Below are positions 1 to 10,000 of a stretch of DNA of 24,001 bases, one piece after another. Positions within the stretch are counted from its first letter, which is position 1, and each line of letters begins with the position of its first letter. The position numbers were made by a program, and so were the translations under genes. This DNA comes from Bacteroidales bacterium (GTDB taxonomy: Bacteria; Bacteroidota; Bacteroidia; Bacteroidales; JAADJA01), in assembly GCA_021106665.1 (NCBI GenBank), contig JAIOTR010000004.1:1-24001 (forward strand), read 5' to 3'. Below the pieces are notes generated by a model, which saw only the letters and a program-made list of their open reading frames with translations, made no database searches and was not told the DNA's origin.

Positions 1-178
1 GTTAATTTTTATTTGTAAAATTTGGTTTTGGTTGGTTAATTAGGTCGGAAAACTTGAATTATCTTCATAGTTTTCTGGCCTTTTTTTATTTAAGCTGGAT
101 TTAGGTTTGCCCAATTATTTATAATTTTGGATTAAATCAAACGTTTTGAAGATTCAGATGTATAATAGGTATTGTTAA

Positions 179-186
179 TATCTTTG
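179..186 (+). promoter_or_regulatory. Candidate Bacteroidota -7 box (TATCTTTG)
   Basis: TATCTTTG fits the Bacteroidota -7 consensus TAnnTTTG and ends 33 bases before the ATG of the DUF5723 gene, which leaves room for a short leader. No good TTTG -33 element lies at the usual 19-21 base spacing; the nearest TTTG (145-148) is about 30 bases away. The same octamer precedes the next gene. The call rests on motif and position only. Confidence 0.4.
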
Positions 187-219
187 ATGTGAATATTAAC
201 TCTTGACCTCATCAAGTTA

Positions 220-1713
220 ATGAAAATAATTATTACAATATATTTTTTTCTGATTATTCATTTTGTCCTGAATGGCCAGGATATGTTTGGTGTGGCCAAT
301 AGCAATTATGCCGGAATATATGGTATTCATTTGAATCCTGCTTCCATGGTGGGTTCAAAATTGTACATGGATTATAACCTCGTATCGCTTAATATGTTTG
401 GTGAAAGCAATTATATGCTGATAGAAAAAGGCGATTTTGTGGATTTGTTGTTCAATTGGGTTGTACCTGTTTATTATACCAAAGAAAATGAAGAAAGGAA
501 TTTCACAATATTTCGTAACAAAGAGTATTATAAAGGTACTCAAAGCGTTAGGATAGTCGGTCCAGGAGCCATGGTGGTTGATGGCAAGCATGCGTATGGC
601 TTGCATACTTCATTTAGAGCCAATTCATTTTTTAATAATCTTCCACAGGATATAGGCATCTTTATTTATGAGGCCATAGATTTTGACGATCAACAACAAA
701 TTCCCTGGTCGCATGATAAACCAATTCGTTCAGGTTCTATGTCCTGGATTGAGATTGACTTGTCATATGCATATAATTTTCATCGGTATAAATGGGATTC
801 CTGGTCAATTGGAATATCATTGAAGCCATTGTTGGGAATCTCTGGATTTTATACTAATTTAAACAATGTTGATTATTATGTCCAGCACGATGATACAGCA
901 TATATAGATAACCTTGATTTTAATTATATGTATTCACTGCCTGTTAATTACGATGATAATTCTTATGAAAGCCCACTTATTAGGGGGTTTGGTTTTGGAG
1001 TTGATTTGGGAGTTACTTATATGTATACAACAAAAGGGCACTCAACAAAATATTATGATCAATTATGTGCGCAGAGATATGATGACTATAATTATAAAAT
1101 AGGTTTGTCAATCTTAGATCTCGGATATATTAGATTTTCAAAATATGCTGAACTTCATGATTTTGCTAATGCTGAAACAGATTGGTACAGGAGTAATGAC
1201 ACGCTCCCTTCAGGATCAGTGAATGAGATAAATTATAAACTTGAAAGTTATTTTTCGGATTATTACGGACAATCTCTAACAGACGACAAATTTTCATTGT
1301 ATACTCCTCTGGCAATTAGTTTACAATTTGATTATCACCCAAAGAGATTTATTTATTTGAATGGTACCCTGATTTATGGTATTGCTTTAGGAAAAAATGT
1401 TTTAAAACGACCAACCATTCTTGCAATTACACCGCGCTATGAATCAGCACGGTGGGAAGTAGCCATACCCATCTCTTTGGTTGAATGGCACATTGCTCAA
1501 CCCCGACTTGGCTTTGCATTTAGATTTGGAAATTTTTTCCTTGGTACAGAAGATATTACCAGCGTTATTGGCATAAAAGATTTTAGTGGTTTCGATTTTT
1601 ATTTCGGATTGAGGCTCAATCTTACAAATAATTTCAGAATGAATTATATAAAAGAGAATTGCGGAGGAAGAAAAATACGTAATATTGAAACTTTTGATTA
1701 CAGAAATTTTTAG
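220..1713 (+). CDS. DUF5723 family outer-membrane protein (putative beta-barrel)
   Basis: A 497-residue protein with an N-terminal signal peptide (hydrophobic residues 2-17, likely cleavage near the Asn-Gly-Gln at 18-20). Straight after it comes a segment with an NxNYAGIYGIHLNPAS-like motif, typical of the DUF5723 family of Bacteroidota envelope proteins. The rest alternates short aromatic and polar strands with turns and ends in a Gly/Phe-rich segment (GFAFRFGNFFLG, then FYFGLRLNL), as expected for an outer-membrane beta-barrel. The molecular function of the family is not established; a structural or transport-related role at the outer membrane is inference. The ATG at 220 is chosen because it starts the signal peptide directly. 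The gene is followed after 89 bases by a lipoprotein gene on the same strand, which seems to have its own promoter box. Cysteines are few, and there is no lipobox, so it is not a lipoprotein. Confidence 0.72.
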   Translation: MKIIITIYFFLIIHFVLNGQDMFGVANSNYAGIYGIHLNPASMVGSKLYMDYNLVSLNMFGESNYMLIEKGDFVDLLFNWVVPVYYTKENEERNFTIFRNKEYYKGTQSVRIVGPGAMVVDGKHAYGLHTSFRANSFFNNLPQDIGIFIYEAIDFDDQQQIPWSHDKPIRSGSMSWIEIDLSYAYNFHRYKWDSWSIGISLKPLLGISGFYTNLNNVDYYVQHDDTAYIDNLDFNYMYSLPVNYDDNSYESPLIRGFGFGVDLGVTYMYTTKGHSTKYYDQLCAQRYDDYNYKIGLSILDLGYIRFSKYAELHDFANAETDWYRSNDTLPSGSVNEINYKLESYFSDYYGQSLTDDKFSLYTPLAISLQFDYHPKRFIYLNGTLIYGIALGKNVLKRPTILAITPRYESARWEVAIPISLVEWHIAQPRLGFAFRFGNFFLGTEDITSVIGIKDFSGFDFYFGLRLNLTNNFRMNYIKENCGGRKIRNIETFDYRNF

Positions 1714-1735
1714 TTTCTGTTATTTCTATTCATTA

Positions 1736-1743
1736 TATCTTTG
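1736..1743 (+). promoter_or_regulatory. Candidate Bacteroidota -7 box (TATCTTTG)
   Basis: An exact TAnnTTTG match, the same octamer as the one before the upstream gene, lies 59 bases before the ATG at 1803. A TTTC at 1714-1717 is the only partial -33-like element, at a spacing of 18. The box suggests that the lipoprotein gene can be transcribed on its own. Confidence 0.4.
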
Positions 1744-1802
1744 GATATTCAAATATAAAATTAGGAGTTTAAAATTTATACAAAATTTACAAAAAACAAT
1801 TC

Positions 1803-2591
1803 ATGAAGAAACTTTTATTCCTTGTAGCCACCTTTTGTTTCCTATTTGTAATAATCTCTTGTAAACAAAACATCCTGCTTGAACAACTGGAAGAAAAAGA
1901 AGGAATCTCTTATTTAAACAATAAACCTTTCAGTGGAAAATGCAATGATCAATATCCTGATGGCACTTTAAAAAGCGAAATGAATTATCAGGAAGGTAAA
2001 TTGACTGGAGAATTTATTTCATATCATATTAATGGAAATAAAGAGTCTGAAGGACAATATATAAACGACAAGAGAACAGGAATATGGAAGAGATATCATG
2101 AAAATGGCAATATTTATTTAGAGGGTGGATTTATTGATGGACAGAAAAATGGGGAATGGAAATATTGGTATGTGGATGGTCAGATGGAATACAAAGGTCA
2201 TTGGGAAAATGATAATCAACAAGGTGTGTGGCAAAGCTGGTATAAAAGCGGCCAACTTCATTCAGAAATTGAGTGGGTGAATGGAGTTCAGCAAGGAAAC
2301 GAAATTAAGTATTATGAAAATGGAAACAGACGTAGCGAGGGACATTTTGAGAATGGGCAACAAATGGGCGAGTGGCTTTGGTATTTTGAGGATGGAAAAA
2401 TTGAATCAACTGAAAATTGGAAATCAGGACAACCTCATGGAGTTGTGATTACCTACTATTCCGCAGGACAAAAGAAAAAGGAAGGGAATTGGGAAAATGG
2501 AAACAAACATGGTGTTTTTGAGGAATGGGATGAATCCGGTAATCTTATTAAGTCGGAAAAATACGTTTCAGGAAATTTAATCACAAACTAA
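1803..2591 (+). CDS. MORN-repeat (YwqK family) lipoprotein
   Basis: A 262-residue protein with a lipoprotein signal: a Lys-Lys N-terminus, a hydrophobic stretch and a lipobox ending in Ile-Ile-Ser-Cys around residues 17-20, so the mature protein should start with a lipidated Cys. The following residues, about 43-258, are nine tandem 24-residue units with a pattern like GxWxxYYxxGxxxxEGxWxNGx. These are MORN_2-type repeats as found in proteins annotated 'toxin-antitoxin system YwqK family antitoxin'. Such repeats form an elongated beta-hairpin sheet that usually acts as a binding surface or spacer. No catalytic domain is present. The lipidation signal places it in the cell envelope, and no toxin gene lies beside it, so an antitoxin role is unlikely here. 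The ligand or partner is unknown. The gene ends 27 bases before a bidirectional terminator. Confidence 0.82.
   Translation: MKKLLFLVATFCFLFVIISCKQNILLEQLEEKEGISYLNNKPFSGKCNDQYPDGTLKSEMNYQEGKLTGEFISYHINGNKESEGQYINDKRTGIWKRYHENGNIYLEGGFIDGQKNGEWKYWYVDGQMEYKGHWENDNQQGVWQSWYKSGQLHSEIEWVNGVQQGNEIKYYENGNRRSEGHFENGQQMGEWLWYFEDGKIESTENWKSGQPHGVVITYYSAGQKKKEGNWENGNKHGVFEEWDESGNLIKSEKYVSGNLITN
1929..2576 (+). repeat. Nine tandem 72-bp coding repeats (MORN-like, 24 residues each)
   Basis: The first invariant Gly codon of each unit falls at 1935, 2007, 2079, 2151, 2223, 2295, 2367, 2439 and 2511, exactly 72 bases apart each time with no insertion or deletion. The units have diverged at the base level, so this is an old protein repeat and not a recent slippage array. 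The array makes up about four fifths of the lipoprotein gene. Confidence 0.9.
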
Positions 2592-2618
2592 AAGAAGAAA
2601 ATCATCAATAGAAACAAA

Positions 2619-2643
2619 AAACCCGGCATTATCCGCCGGGTTT
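2619..2643. terminator. Bidirectional intrinsic terminator
   Basis: A perfect 9-bp stem (AAACCCGGC paired with GCCGGGTTT) around a 7-base loop sits between two convergent genes. On the minus strand the stem runs into TTTTTTG; on the plus strand into TTTCGTTTTA. It therefore probably ends both the lipoprotein transcript and the tonB transcript, more strongly the latter because of its better T-run. Confidence 0.88.
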
Positions 2644-2662
2644 CGTTTTATCTGATTATGGA

Positions 2663-3340
2663 TTAATTCAATTTAAATAAGATAGGCATGTTAAACTGTA
2701 CACGAACCGGCTTACCTCTTTGTTTACCAGGTTGCCAATTGGGCATGTTTTGAATCACACGGATTGCTTCTTCGTCACATCCGCCACCAATTCCTCTTAG
2801 TACCCTAACATCAGTTACACGTCCATCTTTTTCAACAACAAAGGTTACAAATACACGACCCTGGATACCACTCTCACGAGCCATTTGAGGATATTTAATA
2901 TTGTTGTTCAAATACTTGATACGGGCAGCTTCTCCACCAGGATAACCAGGCATGGATTCAACTACCGTAAAAATTTGTGCCTCATCCTCTTCCTCCGGTT
3001 CTTCAACCGGTTCATATTCCATCATTTCCGTGTTTTGATCGTCCTCAACATCAATTTCAATTTCATCTTCAATTTCCACATCATCCTCAACTATTTCAAT
3101 AATTGTTGTTTGTTGTGGTGGAGTAGGAGGAGGGGGAGGTTTTTCATGTTGTGTTATCTCAATCATTTCTTCCTGAATATCATCTGCAACCCTGGTAGTT
3201 AAGTCAATTTCCAACTTCTCATAGCTTTTCCATTCAAATGCCAGAAGAATAACTGCAAGAGCTATCACCAGGCCGATTTCAATAAATATTATTTTTTTGT
3301 TTTCAAGGTCTGCTTTGGGTGATTTTTTTGTATCTCTCAT
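2663..3340 (-). CDS. tonB: Energy transducer TonB
   Basis: A 225-residue TonB-type protein that links the inner-membrane proton-driven ExbB/ExbD motor to TonB-dependent outer-membrane receptors. It has a short basic cytoplasmic start (residues 1-16), one membrane helix (about 17-36), a proline cluster (PPPPPTPP, 68-75), a very acidic linker (about 81-121) and a C-terminal TonB domain (about 130-225). That domain has the YPGG, YPQMARESGIQGRVFV-type and DVRVLRGIGGGCDEEA-type motifs common in Bacteroidota TonB. The linker is Glu/Asp-rich in place of the Glu-Pro/Lys-Pro repeats of enteric TonB. No exbB or exbD gene lies nearby, so the motor must be encoded elsewhere. The gene is downstream of gcvH on the same strand with a 138-base gap, so co-transcription is possible but not shown. 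A strong terminator follows. Confidence 0.93.
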   Translation of the reverse strand: MRDTKKSPKADLENKKIIFIEIGLVIALAVILLAFEWKSYEKLEIDLTTRVADDIQEEMIEITQHEKPPPPPTPPQQTTIIEIVEDDVEIEDEIEIDVEDDQNTEMMEYEPVEEPEEEDEAQIFTVVESMPGYPGGEAARIKYLNNNIKYPQMARESGIQGRVFVTFVVEKDGRVTDVRVLRGIGGGCDEEAIRVIQNMPNWQPGKQRGKPVRVQFNMPILFKLN

Positions 3341-3478
3341 AACTAATATATTATGTTTGAATTCTTATCAGGGTGCTAAATTATTAATAATCGTAAACTT
3401 TAACAACTTATTAATTAATAAACGCTGCTATTAAAATCTTTATTGCCAAAATATTAGGATCAAAAATCAATAATTGTA

Positions 3479-3859
3479 TTATGACTCTACTAATTCAGTA
3501 TAACCGGCAGTATCCAATAACTCGTCCAATTCTGCCTGGTTTGTTATTTTTATTTTAATGATCCATCCTTTGCCATAAGGATCTGAATTGATAGTTTCAG
3601 GTGTAGATTCAAGTTCTTCGTTAAATTCCAAAACTTCTCCTGAAACAGGCATGAAAAGATCAGATACAGTTTTTACTGCTTCAATGGTTCCAAATATATC
3701 TTCTTTTTCGAGGCTTTCATTAACGGTTTCTACCTCAATAAAAACAATATCGCCAAGTTCTTTTTGAGCAAATTCTGTAATGCCAATGTAAGCCTCATCA
3801 CCTTCAACCTTAACCCATTCATGATCTTTTGTATACTTCAAATGTGTTGGAAAATCCAT
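3479..3859 (-). CDS. gcvH: Glycine cleavage system H protein
   Basis: A 126-residue H protein, the lipoyl carrier that shuttles the aminomethyl group between the P, T and L proteins of the glycine cleavage system in the cytoplasm. The lipoylation site is visible as EAVKTVSD with Lys63, inside the conserved hairpin FGTIEAVKTVSDLFMPVSGEV-like region (residues 56-76). The N-terminal KYTKDHEWV motif (about 8-16) and the C-terminal PYGKGWIIKI motif are also typical, and the length is normal. The other glycine cleavage genes are not here. The gene lies 182 bases downstream of sprA and has its own candidate -7 box. Its position next to sprA is, to my knowledge, recurrent in Bacteroidota and need not imply a shared function. 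Confidence 0.96.
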   Translation of the reverse strand: MDFPTHLKYTKDHEWVKVEGDEAYIGITEFAQKELGDIVFIEVETVNESLEKEDIFGTIEAVKTVSDLFMPVSGEVLEFNEELESTPETINSDPYGKGWIIKIKITNQAELDELLDTAGYTELVES

Positions 3860-3884
3860 AATTATGCTGTTTAATTTTACGATT

Positions 3885-3892
3885 CAAAAGTA
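3885..3892 (-). promoter_or_regulatory. Candidate -7 box for gcvH (TACTTTTG on minus strand)
   Basis: Read on the minus strand this is TACTTTTG, a match to TAnnTTTG, 25 bases before the gcvH ATG. No TTTG -33 element is seen at 19-21 bases. The same octamer is found upstream of ygeY. Confidence 0.4.
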
Positions 3893-4041
3893 ATAAATTA
3901 AAAGTTTAAAAAAGAAGGATTGGAATAAAAAAAGTTACCCACAAAATGTTAATATGTCGTGATCTGATTTTCATAGAAATTTTACTTTTTTTTCAAGAAA
4001 TTATAAAATATATATTCTGTATTTAATTGAATCTATTCAAA

Positions 4042-7000
4042 CTATTGAGCCAGTGAAAATCTGAGACTGATACCACCACTCCATGTAGAGTTTCTATATT
4101 GTGATGGCAGGAATGGATTTGTTGTAATTTTATCATAGAACAGTCGTAATGTTAAACTTTTGGATAACATATAATCGATTGAAGCATTAATTCCGGTAAC
4201 CTTTTGGCCGGCTGAAACCTGATTGATGTCTGAATCAATATTTCGCAATACCGTTTTATTGTTTCTTATTGAGAAGTTAGCTTTTATATTTAAATCGCTT
4301 TTAAAAGTTTTTCCTTTTCCGCCGGTCAATCTGGATAAATTAATGGGAACTTCTTTAAACCTGAATCCTAATCCGATAATAAATTCATCACTTGAAACCT
4401 CCGTTAGCTGGTTGTTTGCAAAGCTCATGGATAAATTTCTTGATTTTTTCATTTCAAATTTTGCAAGCAAACTGTTTTGAAATGTCATGTCAATATTGAT
4501 AAGGGGACTAAATTGTTCCATAATAGTTACAACCGCAAAATCATATTCCGGATAGTAATCACCGTTATTTGGATTTTTTCTGGTCGGAACAACCAAACCA
4601 TTAATTGTATCAGGTAAAAAGTTTATACTTGTAGTGAAGGAGCCAATATTGTAACTTGAATTATAAGCATGATTAAGCGTTACAGTTTTAAAGATTCCCT
4701 GGAGGAATGTAACTTTTGATAACCCATTATAGGAAATCCTCCAGTTAGGCAAAGGAATTGTCGGGAATGCATCGAGGCTGACACTTTCAGGCGATTTATT
4801 TGAATAAGCTGCTACAAAGGATGGTAATAAAACTAATTGCGAAGTTGGACCATATCCTTCGGGGAAGCCCGTAGAATCATTTACAGCAATATCTCTGGGA
4901 TCATCATTGGCAATTCGATTTGCAATATCATACCTGTAATCCTTCATGTTTTCAAAATATTCTGATTTTTCATCTTCAAGTGATCCGCCAAAGGCGGTCC
5001 CCCAGGTAATATAGGTCATTGAAAACGAGCCCATTTGCATTGCGCTGTTTTCAATAAACTTGCCATCTATTGTATCATAAACATAGAGTGTTTGGTAATT
5101 TTGTGCATAGGTTCTATCAGCAGTGAGATCTATTTTTAAGTCACGGAAAGGTTCAATGGATACCCGGAAGCTTAAATTTTTGTTGGCCATTTGCATATAA
5201 GATGTATTCAGCCTGTAATCTTGAGAAAGCCAACCTTCCTTATTAAAATATTCAGGGCTCTCCGGTTGGGCGCCAAAAATAAATTTGAATCCCGGAGCAT
5301 TTTTATTCCAGTCGTTGCCAAGTATGGTAGCTTCAGGCATAAATCCCGGCAGTGAAGTTCCTTGGTTTTGAGAATACTGGAAGGATACTTTTTTTACGCT
5401 CATCAATAATTTCAATACTGTTTCATAAGCTATTTTACCATAATTAACTTTTGGTTTTGTAACTTTTGTGGTATCGTCCGGATTTTTAGCTTGTTTTTTT
5501 TGACCTTTCTTACCGGATCGTTTTCTGGGAGGGGAATTTATTTTTTTGAGAAAATCGAGTTTATTGTATAACTTATTAAGATCAGCATTACCATTAATAT
5601 TCCAGTTAACATTATTTGAAATCGTGTTACCTAAAGCCTTCATTGCTTTTGGTGGTGCGGTCCAGTTGTACGACACGTTATAACCGGCAGTAGCTGTTAC
5701 CCAATCAAGAAGAGGTAATTTATTTATCGGCAGGTTATAATTGAAACTGGCCATTTGAGTGTACCTGCTTTTTGTTCCACCATTGAAAATTTCGTCTTTT
5801 ACTTTCTGTTGTTTTTGATCCGGTGTAATTTCATCATCAAATCCATCCCCATCCAAATCACCTTTATCCCAAAGTATTTTATTAGACTCTGGATATTCAT
5901 CGATATAGCTGTTGGCAACTGCATTAAAACTAAAAGTTAGCGATTGGGCCAGATCAAATTTTAAATCATAAATTCTGTTCCAGTCCCATGTTTTATTATA
6001 AGTGGCATTTGTTATTACATTACCAAAGCTTTTATTCCTTAGCTTTTTTTCATTGTACATCCTGTTCATATCAGTCCGGAAAGAGAACATCTTTGGCAGG
6101 AAATAAAAATTAAAGTCTTTAAGAAACTGCAAGGCTTTGGTTTTAGATATAAAGCCAATTTTTTCAAAAGGTTTTACATTTTTGGGGTTTGTATTGAAAT
6201 TATATCCAATACCGCCCATGTGATTTTGTTCTACATCATATTCAATATCTACATTCCTGTGATATACTTCGCTGAATGAATAAGAAAGATCAAAATTTTC
6301 TACGTCATATATTCTTGATTTTTTCTGGGCGCCCACCCTGTCTTTTCTTACATTCATGAAGTTAATATTCTTACGCCTGGTGTAATCAATGGTAAGCGCT
6401 TTAATAGAATCTCTTTGATCTTTAATCTCGTACGAATCCAGTACTTCGTCCAGTTCAAGGTCAGGATCGAGTGGGTTAAATTTAGGTTTTATTCTAACCT
6501 GGGAGTAATCGAAGTGCATCGGGATTCTAACACCGGCTTTCTCAGGAAAAAACTTTCCTAATTCCAGATTGGTGGCAATATCAAATTGTGACATAGCGTC
6601 AAGCTGTATCTCTGTTATTTTTTTATCAAGGCTTGCAAACCAGGGTGAGCTGTACGTTCCTGAGACTACGAGATTACCAAGGTCGGCAAGATTCATTGCC
6701 ACCCGTCCTGTTGTTGCCCAGCCACCTTGTTTATTAAAATCAGTTAACCGAAGTTCATTCACCCAAATTTCTGCACACTTTGTCGTACCATCATCTTCCG
6801 GGTTTAAAGCTGATTTTACAGGATTTCGAATCCCGATCATCATGGCTTTTACATCGCTAAGGGTGGGTGATCCCCGAACCGTTATCCTATGAGTTCCGTC
6901 GTGTGCATAGTAATAGTAAGGCGAATTTAATTGTATATCCGATCCCGCCTGCCGCATTGCAGTGTTTCTTTCCAATTTAACATTGGCCAGTTGTTTCAGG

Positions 7001-10000
7001 TCAATATTAAATTCATTTTCTTCAGGCCATATTTTTTCCGGAGTACTTGCATCGTTCCATTCAGTTGGTTTTAGGGGGATTTCATACTCGTAATAATTTT
7101 GCGTAAAGTCAGAACCAAGCCGAATAAATATGGTAAGGTCTCCTTGTTTTAAAACATCATCCTCTTTCGACTTTTCGGCATGTACAAACATTTTGAGTTT
7201 TTTGAATTGCCTGAAATCAAATTCAGCTGTTTTATAAGCAGCAGCTGCGTCGCCATCGGCAAGATCACAAACCCGCATAACCATCGATTGTTCATTCATC
7301 CGTGTCAGGTTTGTTGTTCCGATGTTTACTTCTCTTTCAATTCCGGGAGGTTCAACATAATTAATGGGCTCTCTTTTTCCGTTTTCCTCTATGTTTACAG
7401 CAGATAAATCAAATGATTTGGCATTCAGCTGGCTACTGGTAAGATATACATTGGGCTCAAGCATTTCATCGCTGGGAGGGTATCTTCTCCATTCTCCTCT
7501 TACGAGATCAAGTGTTGCAAAACGTAAAACAACAGGTTCGGAAAATTCTTTTAAAAACATCCTCATAAACCTAATTGACCTAAAATCAGTTATGTTACCC
7601 ACTATCTTATCTGGAGTTTTAACAGGAATTTTAAACTGATACCAATTTACAGTAGTAGTTTCACCATTGGCAAGATCTGCCTCCCCCTCCTGAATATCGG
7701 TGATATAGTTTTCACCAACTTTCATTTCACTGGGTTTGAGAATAATCCTGTATTGAAAATATCTTTCTCCTTCGCTTAATGTATTATCATTATTCAAGTC
7801 CTCAACATTAGGCTTCCTGGTGTTTCCTTCATATACACCACCATCTACATTTTCAGGCGAATTTCCGTCTGGTCCGTTATATTCTTTGTATCTTCTTAGA
7901 ACGCTGGAATAAGTATCATCAATATCAAGATCATCACCGCGGTAATTTCGATAATTATCACCAGAAGGATCTGCATTAGCGATCCCATAAACTGTTGAGT
8001 TTTCCCCATACAATGTTTTCAGGTTATCCAAATAATAATAGGCGCTATCATATTCCGAAAATTCTGTAAAATAATTCCTTTCATCATCATCTCTTAAACC
8101 ATCATAGCCTACATCCTGGTAATCACGAGCACCGGGTTCATTCGAAAATGATTGTACAAGATCAAGTTTATTGGGTATACGGCCCCAAACTGTATTAATA
8201 ATATCGGTTTCATCAAAATTCTCGGAAATAGGCAATCCGTGCTCATAACTTTTGCGCGAATCTTTCAAAATATCTTCAGAAATGTCGCCAAGATTGAAAT
8301 AAAGCTCACCACCACTACTCGTCGTATTTGGTGAGCCTTCTGCAAATGGATCCATCATCCAGAATTCAATATATTCAATATTTGAAGCTTCAAAATCAGG
8401 AGTTGTGATTTCGCGCATAATGCCTCCCCATCTTGAGTCGGGAGTTGCAAGTGTGCCATCTTCTTTGATACCGTCAGAAATTCCTGTTGGCCAGGAGTCA
8501 TAATTATAGGGGCCCCTGTCGCTGGGATAATATGCCATATTAAACACCCCAATATTTGTAGGTGTTCCTTGTGCAATTTCTTTATTTGGAAATACTTCTT
8601 TTTCCAGGATTTGCCTTACATAGTTATTCGAAAGCTCATCATTGGTTATATTTGGTGGTCTTAAGCTGCTGTTCCTGTCGTAAAATACGCTGGGATCAAC
8701 AACGTACCAGGCGACTTTAGCCCTGTTAAATCCGTAAGCTATACTGCTTTTATCCCCGTAAATATTGGCTTCAGGAAACAGGTCATTCTGGAATTGCGGA
8801 GTACTTGCCAGGTACCATGATGTATATCCGCGTAAATCAATGGTAGAGACCGTTCCCTCAAAGTCATCAATATATGATACTCCTTCTCCTCCAACGGCTC
8901 TGGAATGACCGGGTAGAAAATGAGCAAATTCACCATCAATAGCAATATTTGAGGGAGCAGAGGTACTGATGAATGGTAGTTTATCAACCAGCTTGGTGAT
9001 AAACCTGGATTCTGTCTGATAGCTGTAATCCAAACCCCAAATAGTATTTGATATTGGATCATCACCGTAATTAACCTTTTGTGTTAAAGGTCGTTCATGC
9101 AGGTTTAATATGGTACCACCAATATGGAAATCCTTGCTAAAGTCATAATCAATGTGGGCGCCCATTAACCTTTTTGTTTGAATGCTGAAAAGTGTATTAC
9201 TTTCCATTGAGATGTTAATGGGTGTACCGGAATTTAATATTCCTTCATTAATGATCCTTACACGACCCAATGTGTAATCTACCGTATAGTCAACATTTTC
9301 AATCAGGGGAGTACCTCCGGCTGTTACAGTTACCGATCCTTGCGGTACGTTTAAGGCATTAAGAGAAATTTCAGAACCCGATTGCGACTTATAATAACCT
9401 GAGATTAAGAATTTGTTTTTTTCGGCATATTGCTGGGCGCCGGTTTTAGTTAATGTATAAAGTGAGTCGTAGCAGTATTTATCAGCAAGGTTTTCATATT
9501 CTTCTCCGAATTTTTCTCTTAAATAGCTTCCAAAGGGTTCCAGAACTGTAAAAAATATTCTACCGTTTGAAGAATTGATTGTACCACCTTGTGTGGCTGC
9601 ATTGTCAAGAAAGTCAAAAACACCATCACCATGGGGGAGAGGATTTCCAAGGGCATCAAGGTTGTCGAGGTTAAAAACATTAATTAAAGGATCACCGTTA
9701 AACGGACCTTCTTCGAAATAACCAGTGGGTACGCCGGTTTCATCTCCTGAATACAGAATATTCAAAGTAAAATCATCCCTGTTTACCTGGTAGGCGTTGA
9801 GTGCATAAACATTTTTCATCATCAAATCCCAGATAGGGCTTCTGATATTTACATAAGTGCTTTTAAGGAGTTTGACCATAAGACAATTCTGGCCTGTAAT
9901 TCCTTCGTCTGAAAATTCACCAACCTGGAAAATGGTCGTGTCTCCGATATTCTGGAATTGAAATGCTACAGCAAGTGTTTGATCTGAGTTTAAAGTGCTG

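Noticed and set aside
355..606. Minus-strand open frame opposite the DUF5723 gene
   Set aside because: It is antisense to a well-supported coding region, its residue make-up is unlike a real protein, and no start signal or domain supports it.
8739..9065. Open frame of 108 codons inside sprA on the same strand
   Set aside because: It lies fully within the strongly supported sprA frame, has no recognisable domain and is an out-of-frame shadow.
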